From NCBI GenBank assembly GCA_903813345.2, contig CAIIXF020000001.1, positions 54,079,885-54,143,884 on the forward strand: a stretch of 64,000 bases of DNA. The letters run 5' to 3'. Origin of the DNA: Owenia fusiformis (taxonomy: Eukaryota > Annelida > Polychaeta > Sabellida > Oweniidae). The notes below the pieces were generated by a model. That model searched no databases. It had not been told where the DNA came from and saw only the letters and a list, made by a program, of their open reading frames with translations. Positions 12,425-26,500 of this stretch are shown in pieces. The translations under genes were made by a program, and so were the position numbers. Position 1 is the stretch's first letter, and each line of letters begins with the position of its first letter.

Positions 12425-14557
12425 TATGCCCTTTTTACTCTTCCCACATTTCATATCAATTTCACTTTTTCTGTATACATACACTCTTGGGAGGAATGGA
12501 TTTCTTCTTTCAACTATACTCTGTTTTTCGATCCTGTACGTAAGACACTGAATTTAAAATGGTATTAACCTTGTAATATAACAACGCCATTAAAGCCGCC
12601 CCATTAGAACGTCTATGTCAAACGTCCCTTCATTGAAGATAATCCAATTACATCCTCCTTTTACGCTTATTTAATAACACAAAAACAGGTTTAATGAAGT
12701 GGAAAATCCTAGGAATGTCTGAATTAAGGGAAATTAAGCTTCGCTTGTATTTTTACTATCGATTGGGTAGATTTGATTTTCATGAGATTACCCTCAGTTC
12801 TTTGTTGAATCATTCTGATCGACACGGGTTCAGCTTCAAGATTCCCTAAGTTCACAGTTGCGTTAGCAAGAAACATAATCCGTGACTACTAATTGGCATA
12901 CAGTTGATTTGGCCATACAAAAGATTTTTTGGGGTTTCCGATTAGTTACTTGAATTTGAGTTAGAATATTATATTTCTAAAATTCTAATATGTATGAATA
13001 CCCAATATTAGCCATTTCCACAGTTAAAACACATTAATCACTCAATTCTAAAAAGGTGCAATCAGCAGTTGCAGCTGAAACAATCGACACTGAGTACATT
13101 GAATGTGTATTGATGTCAACTTTCCAATGCTTGGTCTTCAATCAGTAAAATTGATCGTCCAGTCAAACAACTTCTGTATATATGATAATACTAAAGGACG
13201 CAGGTTCGATCATTCATTGCAGACATTTGTTTTGAAACTAAGAAGAAGCTATTTACCTCCAAGGACTTCTAAAATTCGCATTTATATTCGCATGCTGACA
13301 TTTATGAGAAATTCTACTACTCGGCAAACATGGGTCCCCGTGACTTACAAAGACAGATGAAGCTCTTTTTAAAGAGGTGATATCAAACTTGTCAAAGTGC
13401 TGTTCAACATTTCTGAGAAGCCACTGGTCTCTGGTTTTATGGAATTCCTCAAATCATCGATATCGGACTTTACAATTATTGCATTATCTGATGAAATATA
13501 AACAAAAGGAACATCGGTACAGTATGGGAAGTGAGTCTAACTATCGTATGACGCGTCGCTGTTGACATAACCTGTAAAATTTGGAGTGCAATTTTAAATA
13601 ACATTTCGTGGAGGTCATATGACGTTACTTGAGTGACATCTATGATAAAAGTATTTTGATTTTATAAATGACAAATGCGAAAGGTCTGAAGTACTATTAT
13701 TAAGGGTTTAATGTAACTGTAGGAGCGCATCGTCTTCAACGCACTTTGGATAGGTTCGTGCTGAGGAGTGATGGTTACCTTATCATTTATCCCAATATTG
13801 CAGCTTACAAACAAACGTTGATACTTAGGAAATGACCTTTTATATGTATCAACACTTGTCAAATTCAAGTTTCGTTAATCATTAATATTGACAAACGTGG
13901 ATCTGTTAACAACTATGTTGTGCCCTACAAACATAACGACTTATAACCGTTAACTATGAGTACATGTAAGTGAATGCCGTTTTATAAGTTCGTAGAAGTG
14001 AGCTTTACGAATAGAAAATTGCAAGAAAAACATTTTAGGTTGTATTTACAGTAGAGCTTTTCTGGAGAATTGGCATAGACGGCCTTCATCTGACATAACT
14101 TGGATATTTAAATGTAGTTCAATGCAGGTAAATATAGCTAGACTAAATTAACCTGATGGCAATTTAAAGTCAGCCGAGCCATGGATATTTAATACAGTAT
14201 ACAGCATCATTTAAACTTATTTCAATCATAAAGCAAATGATTTCGAGCGAAACAACATTCAAATACAACAGACTCGTATTGAGTGGAATTGAAAATATCA
14301 GGCGAATAAACATCGATGTTACTAAGACTCAGTTTTGGTTAAAACATATTTTTTATTTAAAGCTCTTTTATTTATTTTGTACTTAGGACGCGCGAGGTGA
14401 TTCAGCAATGTGACGATTTCGAAATTTCCAGTTACATCGAATTATAAAAATCAGAGGACTATTTCCTATGTGAGGACGTGTAAATAAATGATAGACTGAA
14501 CTCTAGGATATATTGAAGGAAGAGTGGAGGGATTATAACACCCGAAAAAGTTTAAAG
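12425..14557. other. Intergenic / upstream of the Ly6 gene
   Basis: No exon or RNA gene was supported. It precedes the signal-peptide exon at 14558, so it should contain promoter or 5' untranslated sequence, but no distinctive core element was identified. Confidence 0.4.
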
Positions 14558-17500
14558 ATGGATTATTACATGAGTTATCTGTTGACACTGGTGGCCTTAA
14601 CTGTTATGATTGTTACAGGTGAGTAACATGAGATTATACTATAAATGGTTATCGTAATTTGTGATTAATTAAATATTTGAATAAATATTGTGGGCTTAGA
14701 AGGTTTCTAAATACGTGACCTTCGTATAAGGCTGTACTTGCATTTGTATTGAAAAATTTGAATAAGTATTGAACGCAGTTGCAATTCAAAAATGGTACAT
14801 TACTGACATCAATATCAATATAGCGAAATATGAATATGGAAATGATATATTTAATCATTCATTGTACTGTTTTGCAATGTTAAACACTGTTTTAATGCCA
14901 GACTCATTATCTATCTATTGAACGGTTTTCATAACATGGAACGTTAAAAAGTTATATATGTTGTTTTAACCTTGTTTATATGCTTTTCATTGTGGGTGTA
15001 AGGGGAAGGGGGTATTTGGGAACTTAACATTGTTCACCCTGAGACTTCCAATGCCTTATGGTTTCAAGAGGTGTTCTATAACCTAATAATTCTATTATCA
15101 TACCTAAAGGGACAGTATTTCACAATCCATATACTTAATGCTATTTTGGACAGGGGTCGTATAAACCGTATGTTTTGGTGATTTATATACCCCAGTCCAA
15201 TCTTCATAAACCTTATCTTTTATATTAAAGTTAAGTTTATGTGAAGATATGAGTTACAGTATGTTGCAATCCATAGAGTGTTCTATGCTATTTGGGGTAG
15301 GTCTCTGCTTTTGGGGAGGTGGAGGGTCTTATATACCTTATGTTTTGGGGAGTTGGGAAGGGACCCCCCTCTCATGATGAACCTTCTATTTTTTTGGTGC
15401 CAATTGTGCATTTCCGCCATGAGTGTATATGACATTTATAGCTTCTTTAATCACACATATAAAGAATATGAAAAATCACACGAATTTTTTGTTTGACCTC
15501 GACCCTTGAACACACTACAGCATATTCATTTCTGATCGAATTTAACGTTAATCATTGTAGATTCAAACTACATCATTTTTATCTTAAACTTGTCATGTTT
15601 CTTCAGGGTTCCGATGCTAAATCTTGGCATATTTATGTGAATATATCTGTCAATGTTATGCATTAGTTTTGCGTTGGAGAGATGGGAACCAAAATCAATT
15701 GAGTTATGTGTAATTTCTGTTTGTAAAGACCATATGAACAAATATGATGTTAGCTTTAAACATTCGAATGTAAACATAAACCTATATAGGTCTTGATACT
15801 TTAGTAAAATATAAATTCAAAGTAGAAAATTCACCAGAGATATTGGATTACCAAGCAGCAATGTAAGAGTTGTTTATTTTTGGATTGCAATTATATCCCG
15901 AGTGAGATGCTCAATATCGACATCCTTCATTTCATTTTATCAGTCATAATGTGTATAAGTTGATTGAAAATACCGGTTTGATTTGTATTTTATCAACATG
16001 TTTCCCAAAGGGGGGCATTAGCATGCTAAGAGTCATGATGCATTTGCCAAGTATTCTGTGTTTTTTGATAAGGCATGTATAACATGATACAGATATTCGA
16101 CCCATCGGCCAAACATTTCATGAATGTGGTGATCATAGGCCATTTACATTTATCTGTTCTAGATTTTGATTACATTTTGACTTACTGACTTTTCACCTGT
16201 CAGGAGGAGTAATGTATCATCCAACTTCGTATAATATATGACCCTTGCCCATAAATTAATCATAAATCATTCCCATCCTTATGGGCAAAAACCGGAGATA
16301 GCTTTCCTTAGCAGCTCGCCACATTTAGCTTTTTAGCCACAACATCAACTACTATATCGTCTTGTAAAAGGGTTGCCCAAAGTTCATGCATTCCCTAAAA
16401 CAACAGAAAATCATGATCTAACAAACTGCATGTATTGTTTTCCATGATCCAATAATACACATTTCAATTTTCTTACTGCATGTATTTACAACAATCATTC
16501 AATTAAACGAAAGTCATTTGTTTTACTGGATGTACGCAGTAGCAACCATTCAATCAAGCCCAACTCAATTTCTTCCTGTATGTATTCTTCACTATAAAAA
16601 TATAGTAATCATCAAATCAAATCCATGTTAAATTCCTTATGTATGTATTGTTCACCATTGCAATCATCCAATCAAACCCAAGTCATCTTTCTTTCTTCCT
16701 GTATGTATTGTTCACCATTGCAATAATCCAATCAAACCCAAGTCAACTTTCCTCCTTTATGTATTGTTCACCATTGCAATCATCCCATCAAACCCAAGTC
16801 AACTTCCTTATTGTATGTATTGTTCACCATTGCAATCATCCAATCAAACCCAAGTCATCTTTCTTCCTGTATGTATTGTTCACCATTGCAATCATCCAAT
16901 CAAACCCAAGTCAACTTTCTTCCTGTATGTATTGTTCACCATTGCAATCATCCAATCAAACCCAAGTCATCTTTCTTCCTGTATGTATTGTTCACCATTG
17001 CAATCATCCAATCAAACCCAAGTCAACTTTTTTCCTGTATGTATTGTTCACCATTGCAATCATCCAATCAAACCCAAGTCAACTTTCCTCCTGTATGTAT
17101 TGTTCACCATTGCAATAATCCAATCAAACCCAAGCCAACTTCATTATTGTATGTATTGTTCACCATTGCAATCATCCAATCAAACCCAAGTCATCTTTCT
17201 TCCTGTATGTATTGTTCACCATTGCAATAATCCAATCAAACCCAAGTCAACTTTCCTCCTTTATGTATTGTTCACCATTGCAATCATCCCATCAAACCCA
17301 AGTCATCTTTCTTCCTGTATGTATTGTTCACCATTGCAATCATCCCATCAAACCCAAGTCAACTTTCCTCCTTTATGTATTGTTCACCATTGCAATCATT
17401 TAATCAAACCCAAGTCAACTTCCTGTATGTATTGTTCACCATTGCAATCATCCCATCAAACCCAAGTCAACTTTCCTCCTTTATGTATTGTTCACCATTG

Positions 17501-20500
17501 CAATCATCCCATCAAACCCAAGTCAACTTACTTCCTGTATGTATTGTTCACCATTGCAATCATCCAATCAAACCCAAGTCAATTTTCTTCCTGTATGTAT
17601 TGTTCACCATTGCAATCATCCAATCAAACCCAAGTCAACTTTCTTCCTGTATGTATTGTTCACCATTGCAATCATTCAATCAAACCCAAGTCAACTTTCT
17701 TCCTGTATGTATTGTTCACCATTGCAATCATCCAATCAAACCCAAGTCAACTTTCCTCCCGTATGTATTGTTCACCATTGCAATCATACAATCAAACCCA
17801 AGTCAACTTACTTCCTGTATGTATTGTTCACCATTGCAATCATTCAATCAAACCCAAGTCAACTTTCTTCCTGTATGTATTGTTCACCATTGCAATCATC
17901 CCATCAAACCCAAGTCAACTTCCTTATTGTATGTATTGTTCACCATTGCAAGCATCCAATCAAACCCAAGTCATCTTTCTTCCTGTATGTATTGTTCACC
18001 ATTGCAATCATCCAATCAAACCCAAGTCAACTTTTTTCCTGTATGTATTGTTCACCATTGCAATCATCCAATCAAACCCAAGTCAACTTTCTTCCTGTAT
18101 GTATTGTTCACCATTGCAATCATTCAATCAAACCCAAGTCAACTTTCTTCCTGTATGTATTGTTCACCATTGCAATCATCCAATCAAACCCAAGTCAACT
18201 TTCCTCCTGTATGTATTGTTCACCACTGCAGTCATCCAATCAAACCCAAGTCATCTTTCTTCCTGTATGTATTGTTCACCATTGCAATCATCCCATCAAA
18301 CCCAAGTCAACTTCCTTATTGTATGTATTGTTCACCATTGCAATCATCCAATCAAACCCAAGTCATCTTTCTTCCTGTATGTATTGTTCACCATTGCAAT
18401 CATCCAATCAAACCCAAGTCAACTTTTTTCCTGTATGTATTGTTCACCATTGCAATCATCCAATCAAACCCAAGTCAACTTTCTTCCTGTATGTATTGTT
18501 CACCATTGCAATCATTCAATCAAACCCAAGTCAACTTTCTTCCTGTATGTATTGTTCACCATTGCAATCATCCAATCAAACCCAAGTCAACTTTCCTCCT
18601 GTATGTATTGTTCACCACTGCAGTCATCCAATCAAACCCAAGTCAACTTTCTTCCTGTATGTATTGTTCACCATTGCAATCATCCAATCAAACCAAAGTC
18701 AACTTCCTTATTGCATGTATTGTTCACCATTGCAATCGTTCAATCAAACCCAAGTCAACTTTCTTCCTGTATGTATTGTTCACCATTGCAATCATCCCAT
18801 CAAACCCAAGTCAACTTCCTTATTGTATGTATTGTTCACCATTGCAATCATCCAATCAAACCCAAGTCAACTTCCTTACTGTATGTATTGTTCACCATTG
18901 CAATCATCCAATCAAACCCAAGTCAATTTTCCTCCTGTATGTATTGTTCACCATTGCAATCATCCCATTAAACCCAAGTCAACTTCCTTATTGTATGTAT
19001 TGTTCACCATTGCAATCATCCAATCAAACCCAAGTCATCTTTCTTCCTGTATGTATTGTTCACCATTGCAATCATCCAATCAAACCCAAGTCATCTTTCT
19101 TTCTTCCTGTATGTATTGTTCACTATTGCAATCATCCAATCAAACTCAAGTCAACATTCTTCCTGTATGTATTGTTCACCATTGCAATCAGCAAATCAAA
19201 CCCAAGTCATCTTCCTTATTGTATGTATTGTTCACCATTGCAATCATCCAATCAAACCCAAGTCAACATTCTTCCTGTATGTATTGTTCACCATTGCAAT
19301 CAGCAAATCAAACCCAAGTCATCTTCCTTATTGTATGTATTGTTCACCATTGCAATCATCCAATCAAACCCAAGTCAACTTTCTTATTGTATGTATTGTT
19401 CACCATTGCAATCATCCAATCAAACCCAAGTCAACTTTCTTACTAGATGTATTGTTCACCATTGCAATCATCCAATCAAACCCAAGTCAACATTCTTCCT
19501 GTATGTATTGTTCACCATTGCAATCAGCAAATCAAACCCAAGTCATCTTCCTTATTGTATGTATTGTTCACCATTGCAATCATCCAATCAAACCCAAGTC
19601 AACTTTCTTCCTGTATGTATTGTTCTCCATTGCAATCATCCAATCAAACCCAAGTCATCTTTCTTCCTGTATGTATTGTTCACCGTTGCAATCATCCAAT
19701 CAAACCAAAGTCATCTACCTTATTGTATGTATTGTTCACCATTGCAATCATCCCATCAAACCCAAGTCAACTTTCTTCCTGTATGTATTGTTCACCATTG
19801 CAATCATCCAATCAAACCCAAGTCAACATTCCTCCTGTATGTATTGTTCACCATTGCAATCATCCAATCAAACCCAAGTCATCTTTCTTCCTGTATGTAT
19901 TGTTCACCACTGCAGTCATCCAATCAAACCCAAGTCATCTTTCTTCCTGTATGTATTGTTCACCATTGCAATCATCCAATCAAACCAAAGTCATCTACCT
20001 TATTGTATGTATTGTTCACCATTGCAATCATCCCATCAAACCCAAGTCAACTTTCTTCCTGTATGTTTTGTTCACCATTGCAATCATCCAATCAAACCCA
20101 AGTCATCTTTCTTCCTGTATGTATTGTTCACCACTGCAGTCATCCAATCAAACCCAAGTCATCTTTCTTCCTGTATGTATTGTTCACCATTGCAATCATC
20201 CAATCAAACCAAAGTCATCTACCTTATTGTATGTATTGTTCACCATTGCAATCATCCCATCAAACCCAAGTCATCTTTCTTCCTGTATGTATTGTTCACC
20301 GTTGAAATCATCCAATCAAACCAAAGTCATCTACCTTATTGTATGTATTGTTCACCATTGCAATCATCCCATCAAACCCAAGTCAACTTTCTTCCTGTAT
20401 GTATTGTTCACCATTGCAATCATCCAATCAAACCCAAGTCATCTTTCTTCCTGTATGTATTGTTCACCACTGCAGTCATCCAATCAAACCCAAGTCATCT

Positions 20501-23500
20501 TTCTTCCTGTATGTATTGTTCACCATTGCAATTATCCCATCAAACCCAAGTCATCTTTCTTCCTGTATGTATTGTTCACCATTGCAATCATTTAATCAAA
20601 CCCAAGTCAACATTCTTCCTGTATGTATTGTTCACCATTGCAATCATCCCATCAAACCCAAGTCAACATTCCTCCTGTATGTATTGTTCACCATTGCAAT
20701 CATCCAATCAAACCCAAGTCATCTTTCTTCCTGTATGTATTGTTCACCATTGCAATCATCCAATCAAACCCAAGTCAACATTCTTCCTGTATGTATTGTT
20801 CACCATTGCAATCATCCCATCAAACCCAAGTCAACTTTCTTACTGTATGCATTGTTCACCATTGCAATCATCCAATCAAACCCAAGTCAACTTTCTTCCT
20901 GTATGTATTGTTCACCATTGCAATCAGCCAATCAAACCCAAGTCATCTTTCTTCCTGTATGTATTGTTCACCATTGCAATCAGCCAATCAAACCCAAGTC
21001 ATCTTTCTTCCTGTATGTATTGTTCACCATTGCAATCAGCCAATCAAACCCAAGTCATCTTTCTTCCTGTATGTATTGTTCACCATTGCAATCATCCAAT
21101 CAAACCCAAGTCAACTTTCTTACTGTATGTATTGTTCACTAGAGCAATCATCCAATCAAACCCAAGTCATCTTTCTTCCTGTATGTATTGTTCACCATTG
21201 CAATCAGCCAATCAAACCCAAGTCATCTTTCTTCCTGTATGTATTGTTCACCATTGCAATCATCCAATCAAACCCAAGTCAACTTTCTTACTAGATGTAT
21301 TGTTCACTAGAGCAATCATCCAATCAAACCAATTCTTTCTTACTAGATGTATTGTTCACCAGGACAACTATCTATTTAAATTTTCTAAGCAAAATGTGAT
21401 ATCAAAAATCATTTACTAAATTCCATAAAAGATCTAGTCAAGGACTCGGTTTCACTATTACCATAGCATCAAATTGTATCTCACAAATGTAGCTCAGATG
21501 TATTTTTCATTGCAATTATTATATCCTTATGATATTTCATCTTCAGTAATTAGATAGCGTTCTACGTCATCTAATCTCTGACACATTGCCATTCAGTTGT
21601 GTTCACTCAGACATTTCATCAATCAGCCATGCCTTATAGCCCCCTTTACTCACTCTCATCATGAACCCATATAGAACACATTCATAGTATTGCTAAGGAA
21701 TGCTTCCACGAACTACAACTTGTTGGAATTTGTAGCAAGTGTAATGGTCCCTCCAATTAATTTTCAGAACTTGATGGGGTGTGGTGCTATGTACAGAAAT
21801 ATGAAATTAACTGCAATTATATTTCTTTCTATCAAGGGTGATGGTATGGTTTATACTAGTGAATAATACCAGCGTTATAAAATCAATCAAAATTACTCTT
21901 GATTCCCTGAAGGATTTCGACTTTTTACTGTCTAATTTTGTAAGTTCCAGAAATTAATTGAACTTTGTATGTTTAGAACGCATTGGGAATAAGAAGATTG
22001 GTTCTTAGGGTATAAGTCCAGTAACTGTTATAACTGCGCTTTGTCAGTGGCAATTGATATACGGAGATAATCAACTTCAATGGTTTATTATTTGGGGACG
22101 TGATTTATTCTAACAGGGGGGAAATGTAATGGTCGGAACAAACGTTTGTGCATCGAACTAAATCGTGCTGAGTTGTTATTCTACTAAGCTAGCTGGTAAA
22201 GCCAATTAACGTTCCTTGCTTATCACTGATTCACAACTAGACATGACAGTGTATCTAGACAATAAGAAATATTTATTTGATTATGTATTATATGTAATCA
22301 CTCTATTGCAATCGAATTCCTGAAGCCTTTGAAGTAGTTCTAGACAAGATATTGCATACTATCAATGTGGCAGCTCTTATAAGGTATAAATATAGAATAT
22401 TAGATTAGATATACAACAGAAAGTGAAAATTTGAAGGACGTATGCTTAATCTAATATGATTAAAAGTGGATCAAACATTAAATTAAAACATTGCAAATTA
22501 TTTACAACACACGCCATCGTGCGCTTTCACAATATGATGGTACATATTATTAGATCTGTTTTACAGATTTGTAATTATGCAGCTACATTATTAGCTTCGG
22601 GCATCATGTATTATTAACTGTTATTTCCGCACATTGTTGTTTGGGTGGTACTTTATGACATTAACTGATTTAATTTCCCAAAGGTGATGTCAATCCTAGA
22701 TTTGCAAATCCTAATATTGAGTACAAAGAGAAACGTTCTCTACCTCACTTTGTATGTGGCGTTGATTATTGATGGCGTACGTAAACTGTTATATGTAATT
22801 ATATACTTTCCCCCAGGTTTTGACCATTTTCTTTTATTGACTTTGTCATCATCACCTTGTCAACTTCCGGGTCAACTTCGACCTGATTAACATCCACCTC
22901 ACTCTGACCAACATAGCATGTCAGTTTGCTTATATCATGCATAGAATTGCAGAACATGTAATGGGATAAGACATTGTGAAATTAAAATTACAACTTTTAT
23001 AGATTTAAGTACAGACAAAGCCAATGGAAACCCATCAGATTTATAAAATGAGAGTATAGAATATGAAAGATAATGGTTCTTCTAAATGAGTTCTCGACTA
23101 TAGCCACTTTATCTGATGCAGTTTCCCGAAGATTTTGAATTGAATGAAAATGGTCACAAAATGTTTTTGATGAGGGAAGACATTGAATCTGGCAATCGAT
23201 TTCATTGTGCCATAATCAGAAATTTTACTTATTTGTTTGTCTGTTCATCTTTTATATTTCACTCAATCCTGATATGAAAGCAAGTTTGAAAGTGTTAAAA
23301 ACTGCTTGGAGCAACTATTAACCTTCGGTAAGTAACTCTCAACTCAATACAAAGGCTTACCCCATTTGACGGGTAACGGGTGGATTAATTCCGAATGTCC
23401 TTCTCAATGAATAAGTTAACGGCGTAATTTTAGTATCCTTCAAATTACCAGTTCAAAATTGACGGCATACAAAATCATATTCAAAAGATAAGATATTGGA

Positions 23501-26500
23501 AAAATATTTTTAAATGTCTTTGAAGAACGGAACCCAGTTCTCAGGTTTAAGCCATAAAGGATTTAGAAAGTTAATCCAATGAATTTCCCAGCACTTGCCT
23601 CTTGACTCTGAAACCTACATTAGTTTCTCTAACCAGAGAAGAGTGTTTTGGTGAAGGGATTGAGATTACGAATTCAGTTCGGACGCCACGAGCAAACTTC
23701 TAAAAGTGTTTTCTTTATAGTTACAATCGATGAAAACATAAATCACATTTTGATAAGCCATTGCATTAGGCTTGACTTTTGCCCCCGCTTTTGCCTATAG
23801 CAAGTGACCTTGGACTATGAAACCATAAACTGTATATCCGCGAGAAAACCCTCTTGAAAACGTGTTCTTCGATAAATTGTTAATTGCAATGTAATGATAC
23901 TTAGTTAAGTAAATATAATAGCATGACTCTCCTTCTGTAACGGTGAAATCATTCTTTCATCATCATTAATAATGCAAACATTAACTAAAAAGCAAACCTT
24001 ACAATTAATACATAATAAACTGCAAAAACTGTGTGGATGTTAATTCACCTAGAGTATTTTATGTCAATAAATACACTACCTTGGCAGGATTTTATCTGAT
24101 CTTTGTAAAAACTGTTTTGAAGAAACGATTGCATTTAAATATACCCCTAAATTGGATATTTGAAGTAAATAATCAAACTCGATATTCCCAAGGGGCTCAC
24201 CTTTATTTGTTCAGTTGTAAATAATCATTTCGCTATCTGAAATACTCGATAAAGTGATTATGAATCGACCCAAGGGTGTAGTTCATAATCAAACTCAGAT
24301 GTAAACCAACTCTTATGACACTTAATTGTAAATATGACATATACAAAAAGTCAAAAATTAATTCAAACGTCATATTTGGTAATTGATATTTTCTTGTTCA
24401 TGTTCAAAGAAATAAATCCTTAGTTCAGATGGTGACACATGAATGGCAGACTAATCGAAATCCTTGCATAGAAACATTAAGATTAAAACCAAAGCTTGAT
24501 ATTCAACAAGATTGAATGATTTTCCTCATCACTCTTTTGGATCGTAGAGAGTATAGATCTATGTGTCTATCTCGTCTTAGAGAGCCTTTCCATTTTTCAG
24601 TGATGACATTTTTCTATCTGGTTAAATCCCCTGGTGATCAGGCTATAATGGAATGCATGATTATCGCATATTGATTATATTTTTGTATTTTAAAGTAGAA
24701 GAAGGGCTATTATTTTCACTTCTAAATGTGCATCATCATTACAGGAAGAGAGTGCCCCAATGGATAAGTGCCCAAAGCACTTCCATTGCATTTTGGTGGT
24801 TTGCCATCCCTTTATAAGGTAAATGGCCATAGCCTTCCCTTTGCTGGGTGAATCACCATAATTATTATTAAGATATTGTCATAGCCTTTCATTCGTTTGG
24901 TGACTATCCATAGCATTCCCTTCATAGACTAAATCTCATCTTTTTATTCAATTCGAACGACTTGTCATAAATTGTGTTTCAACTTCATCTCATATATTTG
25001 GATTTGATGACCAGAACCAATTACTAAAATGTGAATCTTTGGTTGAGCAAAACCCTGGGAATTAAAAAAATAATCGTATTGTCCGGAGACGAATGATATG
25101 CTTGATCTAAGTTAACACAAATAAGATTTCCCCCACGTTAATCAGTCTAGATTACTTTAAGAGTAGACGGGAAATCAAACAAATTGAGAGAACAAGAATA
25201 TCGAGCTGCTAAGATGACAAGTATAATTGCTATAATTCAAATGTTAAAAGTTATGATAATGTACTTTTCTGACGAAGAGAAGGTGTTAGTGTATTCGGTT
25301 CCTTGACAACTGCATGGCATATTACAAATATTTTTTTTTTCGTTTGTTCACACCTTTTGTATTCAACGGTACTTCTACAAAGTAAGAACCTGCCAGTTTT
25401 TACTCTAACGTAAACCCCACTTAGGTAGCAAGCAACACAAAATAATGAACTGTAGTTTATTTTGAAGAATTAACAATTGTATCAAAAGAAGTGTACATCC
25501 TTTTTTCTATTGCTTTTAAGAATGGACACTTGGCAAGCTATCAAAAACCAATTACGGTTTGGTAGTATCCATTATTTAAAACGATATACAAATGTACATC
25601 CACTCTTCTTTTGTTACTGTACACTCTTTAAAATAAAACAATTATATTACATCACATTATTATGTTGCTATCTATGGTATTGATATAAGTTTACAAATTC
25701 TGCTTGGTCCATGGGTAGTGTTTACCTTTCAAAAGATTCAGTGTGGGGTTTAAGTCAGATAAACAATACGCCCCGGGTCTTATGAGAAAATAATAACTTC
25801 GAACCATTGACCCTTGTTTATTATTTCACCTAATACCCCAGACTCAATGTTTATCCTTTACATAATCAACAGTCATGCATCCATGGTTTGGAAATACATA
25901 CTGGCCATGTGGAACATGTATATGGAGAGTGCTTTGCACATTAGTCCATGGTATGAAATATCTAGGACGTCTAACAAAGGAGATGGTAGCACACTATAGC
26001 GCAGCGATATTTGACCTAACATTAACATACCTACATATGTTCACTAATAATTTTTATTATAACCATTTAATATACTTCCGGCTTTTAGGGTGAATTATGC
26101 CTGCCATTAACAGAGGTCAAAAAATTACCAAAAAATAAAATCCCAATTTTTCACAGTTTGGAGAACACAATGCAACAGCAAATAATACAAAAATATTTTA
26201 AATATATGATCTAGGTTTCTAAGCTATACGTTTGAGGTTATTTTTCTTATCAATACAAAAACATTATGTAATCAGTGCATCGACGTTTTGTATTGTTTTT
26301 CAGGTATTAATAAGATTAATGCTAGAAATTAATCACTTTTATATTAGAATGACAAATGCTTAAATTATGTTAGATTTTCACAAAATGGGTCTCAATACGT
26401 TTTGAGATATTGACTTTTATTCAGCGGTGAACATTAAAAATAAAGGAGAGCCTATTGCTCTTCCTTGACTAATTGGGACTACAGCTGGAAATGATATTTC

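Noticed and set aside
16428-21385. CRISPR-like array
   Set aside because: Units are contiguous with no unique spacers, and the surrounding genes are eukaryotic with introns. It is a minisatellite.
16639-21419. Very long overlapping forward open frames (up to about 990 codons) as genes for a repeat protein
   Set aside because: They arise because a 56 bp repeat without stops is read in three frames. Neighbouring frames are equally open, the frame has no splice or start context, and the region lies in an intron with matching exon phases on either side.
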